NCBI RefSeq assembly: GCF_016862955.1
Contig: NZ_BONY01000012.1
Location: 1 to 64,000 of the forward strand
DNA from: Rhizocola hellebori
GTDB taxonomy: Bacteria > Actinomycetota > Actinomycetes > Mycobacteriales > Micromonosporaceae
DNA length: 64,000 nucleotides
Direction of reading: 5' to 3'
In this document: piece by piece, positions 1 through 7,092 of the stretch
Layout: each line of letters begins with the position of its first letter
How positions within the stretch are numbered: position 1 is the stretch's first letter
Translations under genes and position numbers: made by a program
Notes under the pieces: model-generated
What the model was told of the DNA's origin: nothing
Database searches by the model: none
The model's input: only the letters and a program-made list of their open reading frames with translations

Positions 1-42
1 ACCTACATCTCTGCGTTAGGAGAGTGAGACAGAGGTGTAGGT
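1..42. repeat. Inverted repeat at the window edge
   Basis: Arms at 1-13 and 30-42 (ACCTACATCTCTG and CAGAGGTGTAGGT) are complementary over 13 positions if one G-U pair is allowed, with a 16-nt loop. As RNA this would be a strong hairpin. No T-run follows, so it does not look like a classic terminator. Its owner may lie left of the window. Confidence 0.5.
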
Positions 43-279
43 GCGGTGGGACCTCCTGCCACCGGCTCTCGTTGCCCGCTGCGCCGCTTCCGCCGCCCGC
101 GCCCCTTCCCTGGAACCGCCTCGCGGGGAGGCCGTGTTTTCCCAGAAAGTCGCCACGATCTGCGGGTGCCGCGCGGCACCACGCGGCGCGGCACCACGCG
201 GCGCGGCACCACGCGGCGCCGCGCGGGGGGCCAGAGCGGGGCGGGCCAGAGCGGAGCGGCGGCTCGTGTTGGGGGAGGG
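43..279. other. Non-coding, very GC-rich stretch without a supported gene
   Basis: Short open frames exist here but none has a convincing ribosome binding site or recognisable protein sequence, and they are rich in Arg, Ala and Pro as expected from GC-rich non-coding DNA. The stretch holds the 15-bp tandem repeat at 171-215 and a second GC-rich repeat (around CCAGAGCGG, 231-258). It lies downstream of the leftward FUSC-like gene and may carry its 3' end. Confidence 0.5.
171..215. repeat. Three perfect copies of a 15-bp tandem repeat
   Basis: The unit GCGCGGCACCACGCG occurs three times head to tail without a mismatch. It sits just past the 3' end of the leftward gene at 280-1188, outside any supported coding region. 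A multiple-of-three unit in non-coding DNA is probably replication slippage; no function is evident. Confidence 0.85.
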
Positions 280-1188
280 CTAGCTGTAGGACGGGCGGCG
301 GAGCATTTGGTCGGCGTCGTTGAGCGGGACTCCGGTGGCGATGAGCAGGTCGAGCACGGCGGCGTCGGCGGAGGCGGCGACGGTGGCGGCTGAGATCGAC
401 AGGGGCTGGGAGCGCATGACGTCGACCCAGCGGCCGGCGGAGATGAGCAGCGGGCGGGCCTCGTGCGGCTGGCCGTCTCGGTGCATCTCGTCGCGCAGGA
501 CGGCTAGGCCGTCGGCAAGGGCTTCGAGCATTTGGGGGAGGGCGGGCGGCACCGGCTCGCCCGTGCGAAGCACCCCCCACCAGGCGTGGCGGGCGAGGGT
601 GCGGATGTCGCGAACGGCGAAGCCGATCTCGCGCGCGGAGTTGACGTTCTCGGCGAGGTTGCGCCGGGAGACGCGGCTCCAGATGGCGGAGCGGCGCACC
701 TGGCGGAGCACGTCCTGTAAGCGGTTCAGCTCGTGGTCGACGTCGTTGAGGGCGAAGACCGCAGTCCCGGCGGCGGCGGTGTCACCGGAACGCAGGGCCG
801 CCGCGATTGCCCGGGTGTTGATCGAGAGAAGGCTCAGCACAGGCTCGATGGCCTCGTTGACCCGGCGGACTGGATTGCGTGGGGTGCTCAGGTAGGCCAC
901 CGCGATCGCGACGAACGCCCCGATGAGCGCGCTGAGGGCGGCGTGCCGGGTGGAGAAGTGCGGGATGAACATCGTGGTCACGAGCGCGCCGTTGACCTCG
1001 CCGAACAGGAACAGCCACAGGCCGCGCCGATGTGGTGCGCACAGCACCTGGACCAGGGTGACGGCCACGAGCGGCGCGAAGAGTGGGAAACTGCGCTCGA
1101 CCACGTAGCCGATTCCGATCGACACCAGGGCGGAGGCGCCGACCTGGACAAGCGTCAGACCCGATTCGCTCAGGAAGAGCTTGCGCAT
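280..1188 (-). CDS. FUSC-like / aromatic acid exporter-type integral membrane protein
   Basis: A 302-residue protein whose first 120 residues contain about four hydrophobic segments and whose C-terminal half is a soluble, alpha-helical region rich in Arg, Ala and Leu. This arrangement resembles FUSC/ArAE-type (fusaric acid resistance-like) proteins of actinobacteria, so an efflux or envelope role is inferred; no substrate can be named. I chose the ATG at 1188 (MRKLFLSESGL) because a GGAC sequence lies 5 nt upstream and the further N-terminal extension has no membrane-protein character. The gene is divergent from htpX, and a near-perfect palindrome (1211-1228) lies about 22 nt upstream of its start, a good place for an operator. 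Confidence 0.6.
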   Translation of the reverse strand: MRKLFLSESGLTLVQVGASALVSIGIGYVVERSFPLFAPLVAVTLVQVLCAPHRRGLWLFLFGEVNGALVTTMFIPHFSTRHAALSALIGAFVAIAVAYLSTPRNPVRRVNEAIEPVLSLLSINTRAIAAALRSGDTAAAGTAVFALNDVDHELNRLQDVLRQVRRSAIWSRVSRRNLAENVNSAREIGFAVRDIRTLARHAWWGVLRTGEPVPPALPQMLEALADGLAVLRDEMHRDGQPHEARPLLISAGRWVDVMRSQPLSISAATVAASADAAVLDLLIATGVPLNDADQMLRRPSYS

Positions 1189-1210
1189 CGCCGTCCATTC
1201 GGATTGTGAA

Positions 1211-1228
1211 GGTTTATCCGGATAAGCC
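1211..1228. promoter_or_regulatory. 18-bp near-perfect palindrome between divergent genes
   Basis: GGTTTATCCGGATAAGCC has a 12-bp perfect core (TTATCCGGATAA, 1214-1225) and outer GG/CC arms with one mismatched pair. It lies upstream of the leftward FUSC-like gene and about 125 bp upstream of htpX. The symmetry suggests a dimeric repressor site, but no regulator gene is adjacent, so the owner is unknown. Confidence 0.5.
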
Positions 1229-1351
1229 AAGATTAGTGTGTCTGACCTCGCAATTTGGGTCACAGCGCATTCACAGCGGGTTGACGGAAGGTTGATCGTG
1301 TAGGCGGACGTTGCATCGGGTACCAAATGGGGAAATGGATCGGAGTAGAAG

Positions 1352-2230
1352 GTGCGAAGTCACAACGGCCTCAAGACAGCAGCCCTGCTCGGGCTGCTCA
1401 CTGCGATTATTTTGGCCGTCGGCTATTGGTTCGGCGGCAGCACAGGCCTGGTGATCGCTGTGGTGCTTTCACTGGTCATGAACGGGGTCAGCTACTTCTT
1501 CTCAGACAAGATCGCGCTGCGTTCGATGCGCGCACGGCCGGTCACCCAGGCCGAGTTCCCGCAGCTCTACCAGATGGTCGGCGAGCTGGCCGCGCAGGCG
1601 AAGCAGCCCATGCCACGCCTGTATGTCAGCCCGACCATGCAGCCCAACGCCTTCGCCACCGGCCGCAACCCGCAAAACGCCGCGGTTTGTGTGACCGAGG
1701 GGATCACCGGCATCCTCGACTACCGCGAGCTTCGGGGAGTCATCGGGCACGAGCTTTCCCACGTTTACAACCGGGACATCCTGATCGCCAGCGTGGCGGC
1801 CGGTCTGGCCGGCATCATCACCATGCTCGCCAATCTGGCCTGGTTCATCCCGATCGGCGGCAGCAGCGACGATGACGGTCCCAACATGGGCGTCGTCCTG
1901 CTCATGCTGATCCTCGGCCCGCTTGCCGCGGGGATCATCCAGATGGCGATCAGCCGGAGCCGTGAGTTCCAGGCCGACGCGTCCGGAGCAGAGCTCACCG
2001 ATGACCCGTTGGCGCTGGCCAGTGCGCTTAAGAAGATTCATATGGGTACCCAGAAAATGCCGCTCCCGGCGGAGCCACGTCTTGAGAGTTCGGCTCACCT
2101 GATGATCGCCAACCCGTTCCGCGGTGGTGGCATCAGCAAGCTGTTCTCCACCCACCCGCCGATGGAGGAGCGGGTTCGCCGGCTCGAGCTGATGGCGGCG
2201 AACTCGGGCCCTATCCAGTACAGGCGCTGA
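1352..2230 (+). CDS. htpX: HtpX-type membrane zinc metalloprotease (M48)
   Basis: A 292-residue M48 peptidase, the family that degrades misfolded membrane proteins in quality control. Two N-terminal membrane segments (about 7-27 and 31-50) are followed by the zinc site H133-E134-L-S-H137 in GHELSHVYNRD, a second membrane pair around 150-200, and the third ligand E205 in SRSREFQADASGAEL. The GTG start gives the usual N-terminus (RSHNGLKTAALLG), with GGAG about 8 nt upstream. Length and motif order are normal for HtpX. It stands alone, divergent from the FUSC-like gene, and is followed by a small membrane protein of unknown role. Confidence 0.93.
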   Translation: MRSHNGLKTAALLGLLTAIILAVGYWFGGSTGLVIAVVLSLVMNGVSYFFSDKIALRSMRARPVTQAEFPQLYQMVGELAAQAKQPMPRLYVSPTMQPNAFATGRNPQNAAVCVTEGITGILDYRELRGVIGHELSHVYNRDILIASVAAGLAGIITMLANLAWFIPIGGSSDDDGPNMGVVLLMLILGPLAAGIIQMAISRSREFQADASGAELTDDPLALASALKKIHMGTQKMPLPAEPRLESSAHLMIANPFRGGGISKLFSTHPPMEERVRRLELMAANSGPIQYRR

Positions 2231-2269
2231 TCTTTTCGGCGGTGGCGGGCAGCCGATAAGCTGCCCGCC

Positions 2270-2860
2270 ATGTCACCCCGTGCGCCCCTCAGCGTCGGCT
2301 TCTCCGCGCTGGCGAAGATAGTCACGATCATCCTGGCGCTGGCGGTCGTTGCCGTTGGCGCCGTCGTCGCCCTCATCGCCTACGGCTTCGCCTACGGCGA
2401 GCGCGAGTCGATCACCTCCTCCATCGGCGACGGCGTGACGCACCGGGACGCGGACGGCAAGCTCGTCCCCGGCCCAGGTGTCCAGCAGGAGATCGACACC
2501 GTTGGCTGGATCGGCATGATCGCGGGCGGTTTTTGCTCGCTCGTCTTGGTACTTCTCGCGTTCTACCTCGCGCTGCGGGTGCTTCGCACGGCAGCGTGGA
2601 TCTCCGGTTCTGAGCTGTCCATGCGCGGGGCCGTGCGCAGGCGGTCCGCCGATCTGGCCACCGCCCGGGTGAGCACCCGCAAACAGCCCAATCAGCTGGT
2701 CGCCAACGACCTCACCCTCAACCTCGGGTCGCTCAAAGATGATCAGCTGATGATGCTGGCCAATGCGATCAGCAACAAACGCGTCCGAAGTGGACCGTCG
2801 GATGAGGCGTTCGTCACCGCCGACCGTCTCCGGGAGCTGGCGAGAGACCCCTTCGCCTAA
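2270..2860 (+). CDS. Hypothetical two-segment membrane protein
   Basis: I do not recognise this 196-residue protein. It has a membrane segment near residues 15-40 (IVTIILALAVVAVGAVVALI), a polar loop of about 45 residues carrying 'YGERESITSSIGDGVTHRDADGK', and a second membrane segment near 80-105. The C-terminal 90 residues are soluble, Arg-rich and predicted cytoplasmic. It begins 39 bp after htpX and could be co-transcribed with it. A terminator-like hairpin (2896-2919) follows the stop. A partner or regulator of HtpX is possible only by position. Confidence 0.7.
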   Translation: MSPRAPLSVGFSALAKIVTIILALAVVAVGAVVALIAYGFAYGERESITSSIGDGVTHRDADGKLVPGPGVQQEIDTVGWIGMIAGGFCSLVLVLLAFYLALRVLRTAAWISGSELSMRGAVRRRSADLATARVSTRKQPNQLVANDLTLNLGSLKDDQLMMLANAISNKRVRSGPSDEAFVTADRLRELARDPFA

Positions 2861-2895
2861 CTTGTGTTAGGATCAAACACGGCATTCACTCCTTA

Positions 2896-2923
2896 CAGCG
2901 CTCGCAACTGCGGGCGCTGTTTG
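2896..2923 (+). terminator. Probable intrinsic terminator after the small membrane protein
   Basis: A 10-bp stem (2896-2905 with 2910-2919, one G-U pair) closes a 4-nt AACT loop and is followed by TTTG. It lies 35 bp after the upstream stop codon and just before the MFS gene, so it could end the htpX transcript or act as an attenuator for the transporter. Confidence 0.55.
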
Positions 2924-2950
2924 CGCGCGCCTTTGGAAGGGGGCTCTGGA

Positions 2951-4180
2951 ATGAAAGCGTTCAAGCAATATGTGGCGGTGTGGCGAGTTCCGGGCGCCCC
3001 GCTTCTCCTGATCGTCGGCATGTTCGCCCGGGTCGGGATCGGCATGATCTCGCTGGCGCTGCTGCTGCTTGTGCACAACGCCACCGGTAGCTACGCCACC
3101 GCCGCGATAGCGACCGCCTGCTACGCCATCGCGGGCGCCGCGCTCGGCCCGATCTGGGGACGGCTGGCCGACCGCTTTGGACCGACCCGGGTCCTGCTGG
3201 CCTCCGGGTCGGCGCATCCGATCGCGCTCGCGGTCCTTCTGCTCATCCACCAAGGGCCAATCAACTGGATCTATGTCGCCGCTGCCGCGGCGGGTGCGAC
3301 ATATCCGCCGCTGACCGCTGCCATCCGTGGCGCGTGGACTTCCCTCACCCGCCCAGACGGCCCCTACGGCGCGGTGCGGCCCACTGCTCTCGCTGCGGAA
3401 ACCTCGATGTTCGAGCTTGTCTTCGTGGTCGGCCCGCTGCTCGTGGCGCTCTTCGTGGCCCTGGCCAACCCGGCCTTCGCCATCGGCTTCTCCGCCGCAG
3501 CCACTCTGGTGGGGACAATCGCTCTCGCGCTCGGATCGGCCATCCGCGGCCAGAAGCCGCACCCGTCCGCCGAGCCCACCTCCGGACTCGGCCCGCTTCG
3601 CGCGCCCGGCTTCGCCGCCCTGCTCGCCTGCTGCGCCGGTCTCGGCGCAGCCTTCGGCGCCTCGACCGTCGCCATCCCCGCCTACGCACAGGCCCAGGGC
3701 GGTTCCAATCCGGAAACCATGGCGGGCGTGCTGATCGCGGTCTGGAGCCTGGGCAGCGCTCTCGGCGGGCTCTGGTTCGGCACTCGCGTCGTCCGTTCGG
3801 CGCTGAGCCGCCAGTTCGCCATTCTGCTCGCCGCCGTCGCGGCCAGCCTCATGATCCTGCCGATCATGCCGGGCCCGATCGCGCTCGGGGTTGCCCTGGT
3901 CATCGGCGGAGCCACCATCGCACCGGCGCTGACCATCGAAAACGCTCTCGTCGGCAGGCTCGCCCCGGGCCGCATGATGAACGAGGCCTACACCTGGATG
4001 GTCACCATCGGCGTGTCGGCAAGCGCGTTCGGAAGCTCGATCGCCGGCGTCATCGTCGACCACTCCGGGGCCGGTCCCGCTTTCCTTTTCGCGGGATTGG
4101 CTGCCGCCTTCGGCGCGGCTGTCGCCGCTTTCCCATCGGGCGCCATTGCCCGCGCCGACGCCGCAGCCGTCTACTCCTGA
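2951..4180 (+). CDS. MFS transporter
   Basis: A 409-residue major facilitator with about 12 hydrophobic segments in two six-helix halves. The loop between helices 2 and 3 reads GPIWGRLADRFGPTRVLLASG, a typical MFS motif A (G-x-x-x-D-R-x-G-x-R). I chose the ATG at 2951 (MKAFKQYVAVWRV) because GGAAGGGGG lies 6-14 nt upstream; the frame is open further upstream but that part is not membrane-like and overlaps the hairpin. The substrate is not predictable from sequence; drug or metabolite export is common for this branch. Isolated gene, convergent with the YajQ gene. Confidence 0.85.
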   Translation: MKAFKQYVAVWRVPGAPLLLIVGMFARVGIGMISLALLLLVHNATGSYATAAIATACYAIAGAALGPIWGRLADRFGPTRVLLASGSAHPIALAVLLLIHQGPINWIYVAAAAAGATYPPLTAAIRGAWTSLTRPDGPYGAVRPTALAAETSMFELVFVVGPLLVALFVALANPAFAIGFSAAATLVGTIALALGSAIRGQKPHPSAEPTSGLGPLRAPGFAALLACCAGLGAAFGASTVAIPAYAQAQGGSNPETMAGVLIAVWSLGSALGGLWFGTRVVRSALSRQFAILLAAVAASLMILPIMPGPIALGVALVIGGATIAPALTIENALVGRLAPGRMMNEAYTWMVTIGVSASAFGSSIAGVIVDHSGAGPAFLFAGLAAAFGAAVAAFPSGAIARADAAAVYS

Positions 4181-4224
4181 TCCGCCTCACGCGGCCGCCC
4201 CACACCGGGCGGCCGCACCGAGTG

Positions 4225-4719
4225 TCAGCGGTAGTTGGTGAACTGCAGGGCCACGCCCAGGTCAGCCCCCTTGAGCAGGGCTATCACCTCTTGCAGGTCA
4301 TCCTTCTTCTTGCCGGTGACCCGCAGCTGGTCGCCCTGAATCTGCGCCTGCACACCCTTGGGGCCCTCGTCACGGATCTTCTTCGAGATGGCTTTTGCCT
4401 TCTCCTGATCGATCCCCTGAACTATCTTGCAGTCGATCCGGTAGATCTTCCCGGACGGCTTCGGCTCACCCGCGTCGAGCGACTTCAACGAGATGTCGCG
4501 CTTGATGAGCTTCTCCTTGAAGACCTCCAGCGCGGCCTTCGCCCTATCCTCGGTGCTGGCCTTGATAACCACCGCCTCATCACCGGCCCAGTCAATCTCC
4601 GCGCCGGTGTCGCGGAAGTCGAACCGAGTGCCAAGCTCCTTCTGAGCCTGACGAAGGGCGTTATCCGCCTCTTGGTGATCCACTTTGCTGACGATATCGA
4701 AGGACGGGTTGCTAGCCAC
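4225..4719 (-). CDS. YajQ-family nucleotide-binding protein
   Basis: A 164-residue protein matching the whole YajQ/DUF520 family: N-terminal SFDIVSKVD, central GAEIDW and [22 protein letters not shown], and the C-terminal [27 protein letters not shown]. Members bind nucleotides, and in Xanthomonas one binds cyclic di-GMP and acts as an effector. The start is GTG 4719 ([10 protein letters not shown]): GGAGG lies 8 nt before it, but only 2 nt before the alternative GTG at 4725. A GGDEF-EAL protein lies 2.4 kb away, so a cyclic-di-GMP link is plausible but not shown. Confidence 0.93.
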   Translation of the reverse strand: MASNPSFDIVSKVDHQEADNALRQAQKELGTRFDFRDTGAEIDWAGDEAVVIKASTEDRAKAALEVFKEKLIKRDISLKSLDAGEPKPSGKIYRIDCKIVQGIDQEKAKAISKKIRDEGPKGVQAQIQGDQLRVTGKKKDDLQEVIALLKGADLGVALQFTNYR

Positions 4720-4809
4720 GTGCACTGCCTCCTCAGGGTGCCAATGGAGTCACCCTAGTCTGCCCGCCAACCCATCGCCCCTCAACGTTCACCACGCAGC
4801 CATAACAGC

Positions 4810-4847
4810 GCGCCCCGCCCGCGTTTTGGAGCCGCGGGGCGGGGCGC
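4810..4847 (-). terminator. GC-rich hairpin, probable terminator of the DUF805 gene
   Basis: Arms 4810-4823 and 4833-4847 pair over 14 bp with one bulged base around a 9-nt loop. It lies between the stop of the leftward DUF805 gene (4862) and the start of the leftward YajQ gene. It lacks a good T-run in the leftward direction, as many actinobacterial terminators do. Confidence 0.55.
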
Positions 4848-4861
4848 TTTGCTTTGCAGAA

Positions 4862-5221
4862 TTAGGCGATGGCTGCCTTCGGGTCCGGTCCGTAGGCGTT
4901 GGCCTGCGGCTGCCCAGCCTGGAGGACAAGGCCAAGCAGCCAGAAGCTGCCGATGAAGGGCACGAAGGTAATCAGGTACCACCAGCCGGACTTGCCACCG
5001 TCGTGCAACCGGCGAACGGTCACCGCCAGGGTCGGAATGATGGTCGCCAGAAGGTAAATGAAGTACACGTACATCAAGGCGTCGATCTCAGCCGCATTCG
5101 CCACAACGATCAGAGCGACCGCGATCACGACGTGGATGAGCGCAAACATCCAGAACTCTTTACGCCGGGCCCGTCCGCTGAACTTGGCGTAGCTCTTGAG
5201 GACGTTGAGGTACCAGCTCAC
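4862..5221 (-). CDS. DUF805 small membrane protein
   Basis: A 119-residue integral membrane protein of the DUF805 family. Hallmarks are the N-terminal SWYLNVLKSYAKFSGRARRKEFW, the RRLHDGGKSGWWYL motif before the third segment, and four hydrophobic stretches. Function is unknown in the family. I chose GTG 5221 because the upstream AGGAAAGGG is well placed and the family normally begins at the SWYL motif; the open frame extends further upstream without homologous sequence. It is transcribed away from tRNA-Tyr and probably ends at the hairpin 4810-4847. Confidence 0.88.
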   Translation of the reverse strand: MSWYLNVLKSYAKFSGRARRKEFWMFALIHVVIAVALIVVANAAEIDALMYVYFIYLLATIIPTLAVTVRRLHDGGKSGWWYLITFVPFIGSFWLLGLVLQAGQPQANAYGPDPKAAIA

Positions 5222-5349
5222 TTGTTTCCCTTTCCTAATGTGGATCAAGTAAGCAGGGACAGTAGAGATCTGGATCACGTTGGACAACCGCCGAACAGAT
5301 GATCGAAAGGAATCCGAACAGTCGCTGGTGTGACCATGGTCCAACCCGG

Positions 5350-5380
5350 TTGCACGACCCCGCCCCGGTACCGTTATTCT
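5350..5380 (+). promoter_or_regulatory. Candidate promoter of tRNA-Tyr
   Basis: TTGCAC (5350-5355) and TATTCT (5375-5380) are separated by 19 bp and lie 17 bp before the tRNA. The hexamers are good but the spacing is at the long end for a housekeeping sigma factor. Confidence 0.45.
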
Positions 5381-5397
5381 TGCGGGGCACTAACCAA

Positions 5398-5481
5398 GGC
5401 AGGTTGCCCGAGTGGTCAATGGGAACGGTCTGTAAAACCGTCGCGAGAGCTACGTTGGTTCGAACCCAACACCTGCCACCA
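5398..5481 (+). tRNA. tRNA-Tyr (anticodon GTA)
   Basis: The 7-bp acceptor stem pairs GGCAGGT (5398-5404) with ACCTGCC (5471-5477). The anticodon loop is CTGTAAA, giving GTA for tyrosine. A long variable arm (CGCGAGAGCTACG region) fits a class II tRNA, and the T-arm reads TTGGTTCGAACCCAA. CCA is encoded at 5479-5481. An isolated single tRNA followed closely by a strong terminator. Confidence 0.96.
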
Positions 5482-5491
5482 CCAGCAAAAA

Positions 5492-5529
5492 GAGGCTCCG
5501 AGCAGCATTCGCTCGGAGTCTCTTTCTTT
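5492..5529 (+). terminator. Intrinsic terminator of tRNA-Tyr
   Basis: A 12-bp stem (5492-5503 with 5511-5522, one G-U pair) with a 7-nt loop is preceded by AAAAA and followed by TTTCTTT. This is a textbook rho-independent terminator 10 bp after the encoded CCA. Confidence 0.9.
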
Positions 5530-5551
5530 GTGAGCTGATTCCGTTCGTGGA

Positions 5552-6340
5552 TCAGTAGATGCTGTCCAGCATCAGCCAGTCGCCGGGGCCGGGGTATATG
5601 GAGCGGTTGGCGGTGTGCTGGTGGTAGAGGCAGCTGGTCTCGAAGAGGTTGTGGGCGAGGCCGAGTGCGTGGCCCAGCTCGTGGCAGCTGGTTTCCCGGT
5701 GCCAGTGGGCGTCGCCTGAGGGGATGTAGCCGGCGCCGGTGTAGTCGTTGAGTTTGACTACGGCTGCGGTTCTGGTGAGGCCGTTGTGGGTGTAGGAGGC
5801 TTGGCCGACCCAGCCGATGTCGCCGTAATCCTGGTTGTAGACGTCGACGCAATGGGCGCTGGACGGGCACGAGTAGCTGAAGCGGTACCCGGAATCAATG
5901 GCAATGGATTCGTTCCACTTGACGACGGATTCATAGACGGGCCATTGGGCGCCGGTGTGGTCAAGGAAATAGACGGCGGGATGGGTGCCGCCCCAGTGGT
6001 ATCGGTTGATGCCGCACAGCCGAAGGTAGGCGTAGGCGCCTTGAATACTGCAATCGACCTCGGCCGGGGCGATGACACCATTGGCTGTGGCCGTTGGGGC
6101 GATTAGGCCTCGGGTGCCGGCGGCTTTGAGCTTTTCGTAGAGGGCGTGTGCGCTGACGCCTCGGGCGGGAGTCCAGGTGGTCACGGTCTGAGTGCCATCC
6201 GGGTTGTTGACGACGGCGCTAACTTCCTCGATAAAGTCGACTTTGGTGAGGGTCTGGCTCGGTGCGGCCATAGCGGGCGCCACGGGGGCGGTCAGGGTGA
6301 GGGCCGCGGAGATGGCGACGACTAGCTGGCGATATCTCAT
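5552..6340 (-). CDS. Secreted metzincin-like zinc metalloprotease
   Basis: A 262-residue exported protein. A Sec signal peptide (residues 1-25, ending APAMA) precedes a domain with C97/C109 and C158/C164, likely disulfides. The zinc site H220-E-L-G-H224-A-L-G-L-A-H230 matches the metzincin consensus HExxHxxGxxH of matrixin-like peptidases. The region where the Met-turn is expected reads ETSCLYHQ, with Leu in the usual Met position. ATG 6340 gives a proper signal peptide. It is a single leftward gene, divergent from the small peptide gene at 6752, so it is probably an extracellular protease of unknown substrate. Confidence 0.82.
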   Translation of the reverse strand: MRYRQLVVAISAALTLTAPVAPAMAAPSQTLTKVDFIEEVSAVVNNPDGTQTVTTWTPARGVSAHALYEKLKAAGTRGLIAPTATANGVIAPAEVDCSIQGAYAYLRLCGINRYHWGGTHPAVYFLDHTGAQWPVYESVVKWNESIAIDSGYRFSYSCPSSAHCVDVYNQDYGDIGWVGQASYTHNGLTRTAAVVKLNDYTGAGYIPSGDAHWHRETSCHELGHALGLAHNLFETSCLYHQHTANRSIYPGPGDWLMLDSIY

Positions 6341-6424
6341 GCCGCCGATGCTCGGCGGGGCCGCTATGCGATCTCTGTGTGAATCCTATGCCGGGGGGAG
6401 AGCGCCGTCTTCTTGAAAAGCTTT

Positions 6425-6459
6425 GACGGCTGCGGCCGGTAAGCCCTACCGCAGCCGTC
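6425..6459. other. Stem-loop in the divergent intergenic region
   Basis: GACGGCTGCGG (6425-6435) and its exact complement (6449-6459) form an 11-bp stem with a 13-nt loop. It is upstream of both flanking genes, so it is not a terminator of either; it could be an operator or an orphan terminator. The 411-bp gap 6341-6751 otherwise holds only the promoter candidate at 6618-6646 and a short hairpin at 6657-6675. Confidence 0.5.
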
Positions 6460-6617
6460 CCCCGTTGTGTTGCTGTATGAGCAGTGTGCGCCGGGGCGGT
6501 TGCGTATCGGCTGCTCGATAACCATCAATGAATAGGGGATTGGCGAGGAGGGGGCCGATCGGCTGTCGAGATGCGATCAATGGTGGGGATGGATAGTGTC
6601 GACTCATAAACAACAGG

Positions 6618-6646
6618 CGGACAAAGTACGACCGAATGGCTATACT
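6618..6646 (+). promoter_or_regulatory. Candidate promoter of the WQWD peptide gene
   Basis: CGGACA (6618-6623) and TATACT (6641-6646) are spaced by 17 bp. The -10 box is near consensus for the actinobacterial housekeeping sigma factor. It would give a leader of about 100 nt containing an 8-bp hairpin (6657-6664 with 6668-6675). Confidence 0.5.
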
Positions 6647-6751
6647 TCCGCGAGTCGACGGCGTGGCACGCCGTCCGGCCTTCCGCACCCGCAGGGAGCT
6701 GTGGCACGATCGCCATCAGTACTATGACCGCTTCTTACCCCGCTGGAGACG

Positions 6752-7048
6752 ATGATGCGAACGAGCAGGCTTCGCCGCTGGTTGCTCCGCGGCGCATTGT
6801 TATCGGCGGCCATGACCGCGCCACTGGCGGCCACGCAACCTGCGCAGGCCGATGAGTGGCAGTGGGACGACACGCCGGCGGTGGGCTCGTATGAGTCCAA
6901 GCCAGTCGCCGGGTGGTTCCCTGACGAGTCGACGAGCGCGGCTCACGCCGAGCTCGGCAAGGCGGCTCAGGTCGCCTCGACCGGTGTCACGGCCACGCCG
7001 CCGGATCAATTGATTCTCGCCGAGTCCTATGAATGGCAGTGGGACTGA
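6752..7048 (+). CDS. Small secreted peptide with WQWD motif at both mature ends
   Basis: I do not recognise this 98-residue protein. A clear Sec signal (MRTSRLRRWLLRG, hydrophobic core, cleavage after AQA at residue 33) leaves a mature chain of about 65 residues. The mature chain begins DEWQWD (34-39) and ends YEWQWD (93-98) at the stop codon, with an acidic, Ala-rich, Cys-free middle. The repeated motif is also nearly identical in DNA (6854-6868 and 7031-7045). No lipobox or membrane anchor is present. ATG 6752 or 6755 are both possible. It lies 44 bp before a GGDEF-EAL gene and may share its transcript, which suggests, but does not prove, a link with cyclic-di-GMP signalling. Confidence 0.75.
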   Translation: MMRTSRLRRWLLRGALLSAAMTAPLAATQPAQADEWQWDDTPAVGSYESKPVAGWFPDESTSAAHAELGKAAQVASTGVTATPPDQLILAESYEWQWD

Positions 7049-7092
7049 TCGGAGTCCTCAGCGAAGCGTGTTGTCGATGATGAGGTGCCAGG

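Noticed and set aside
6341-6751. A cyclic-di-GMP or cyclic-di-AMP riboswitch before the peptide gene
   Set aside because: I looked because of the GGDEF neighbour but found no consensus core of either class, only simple hairpins.
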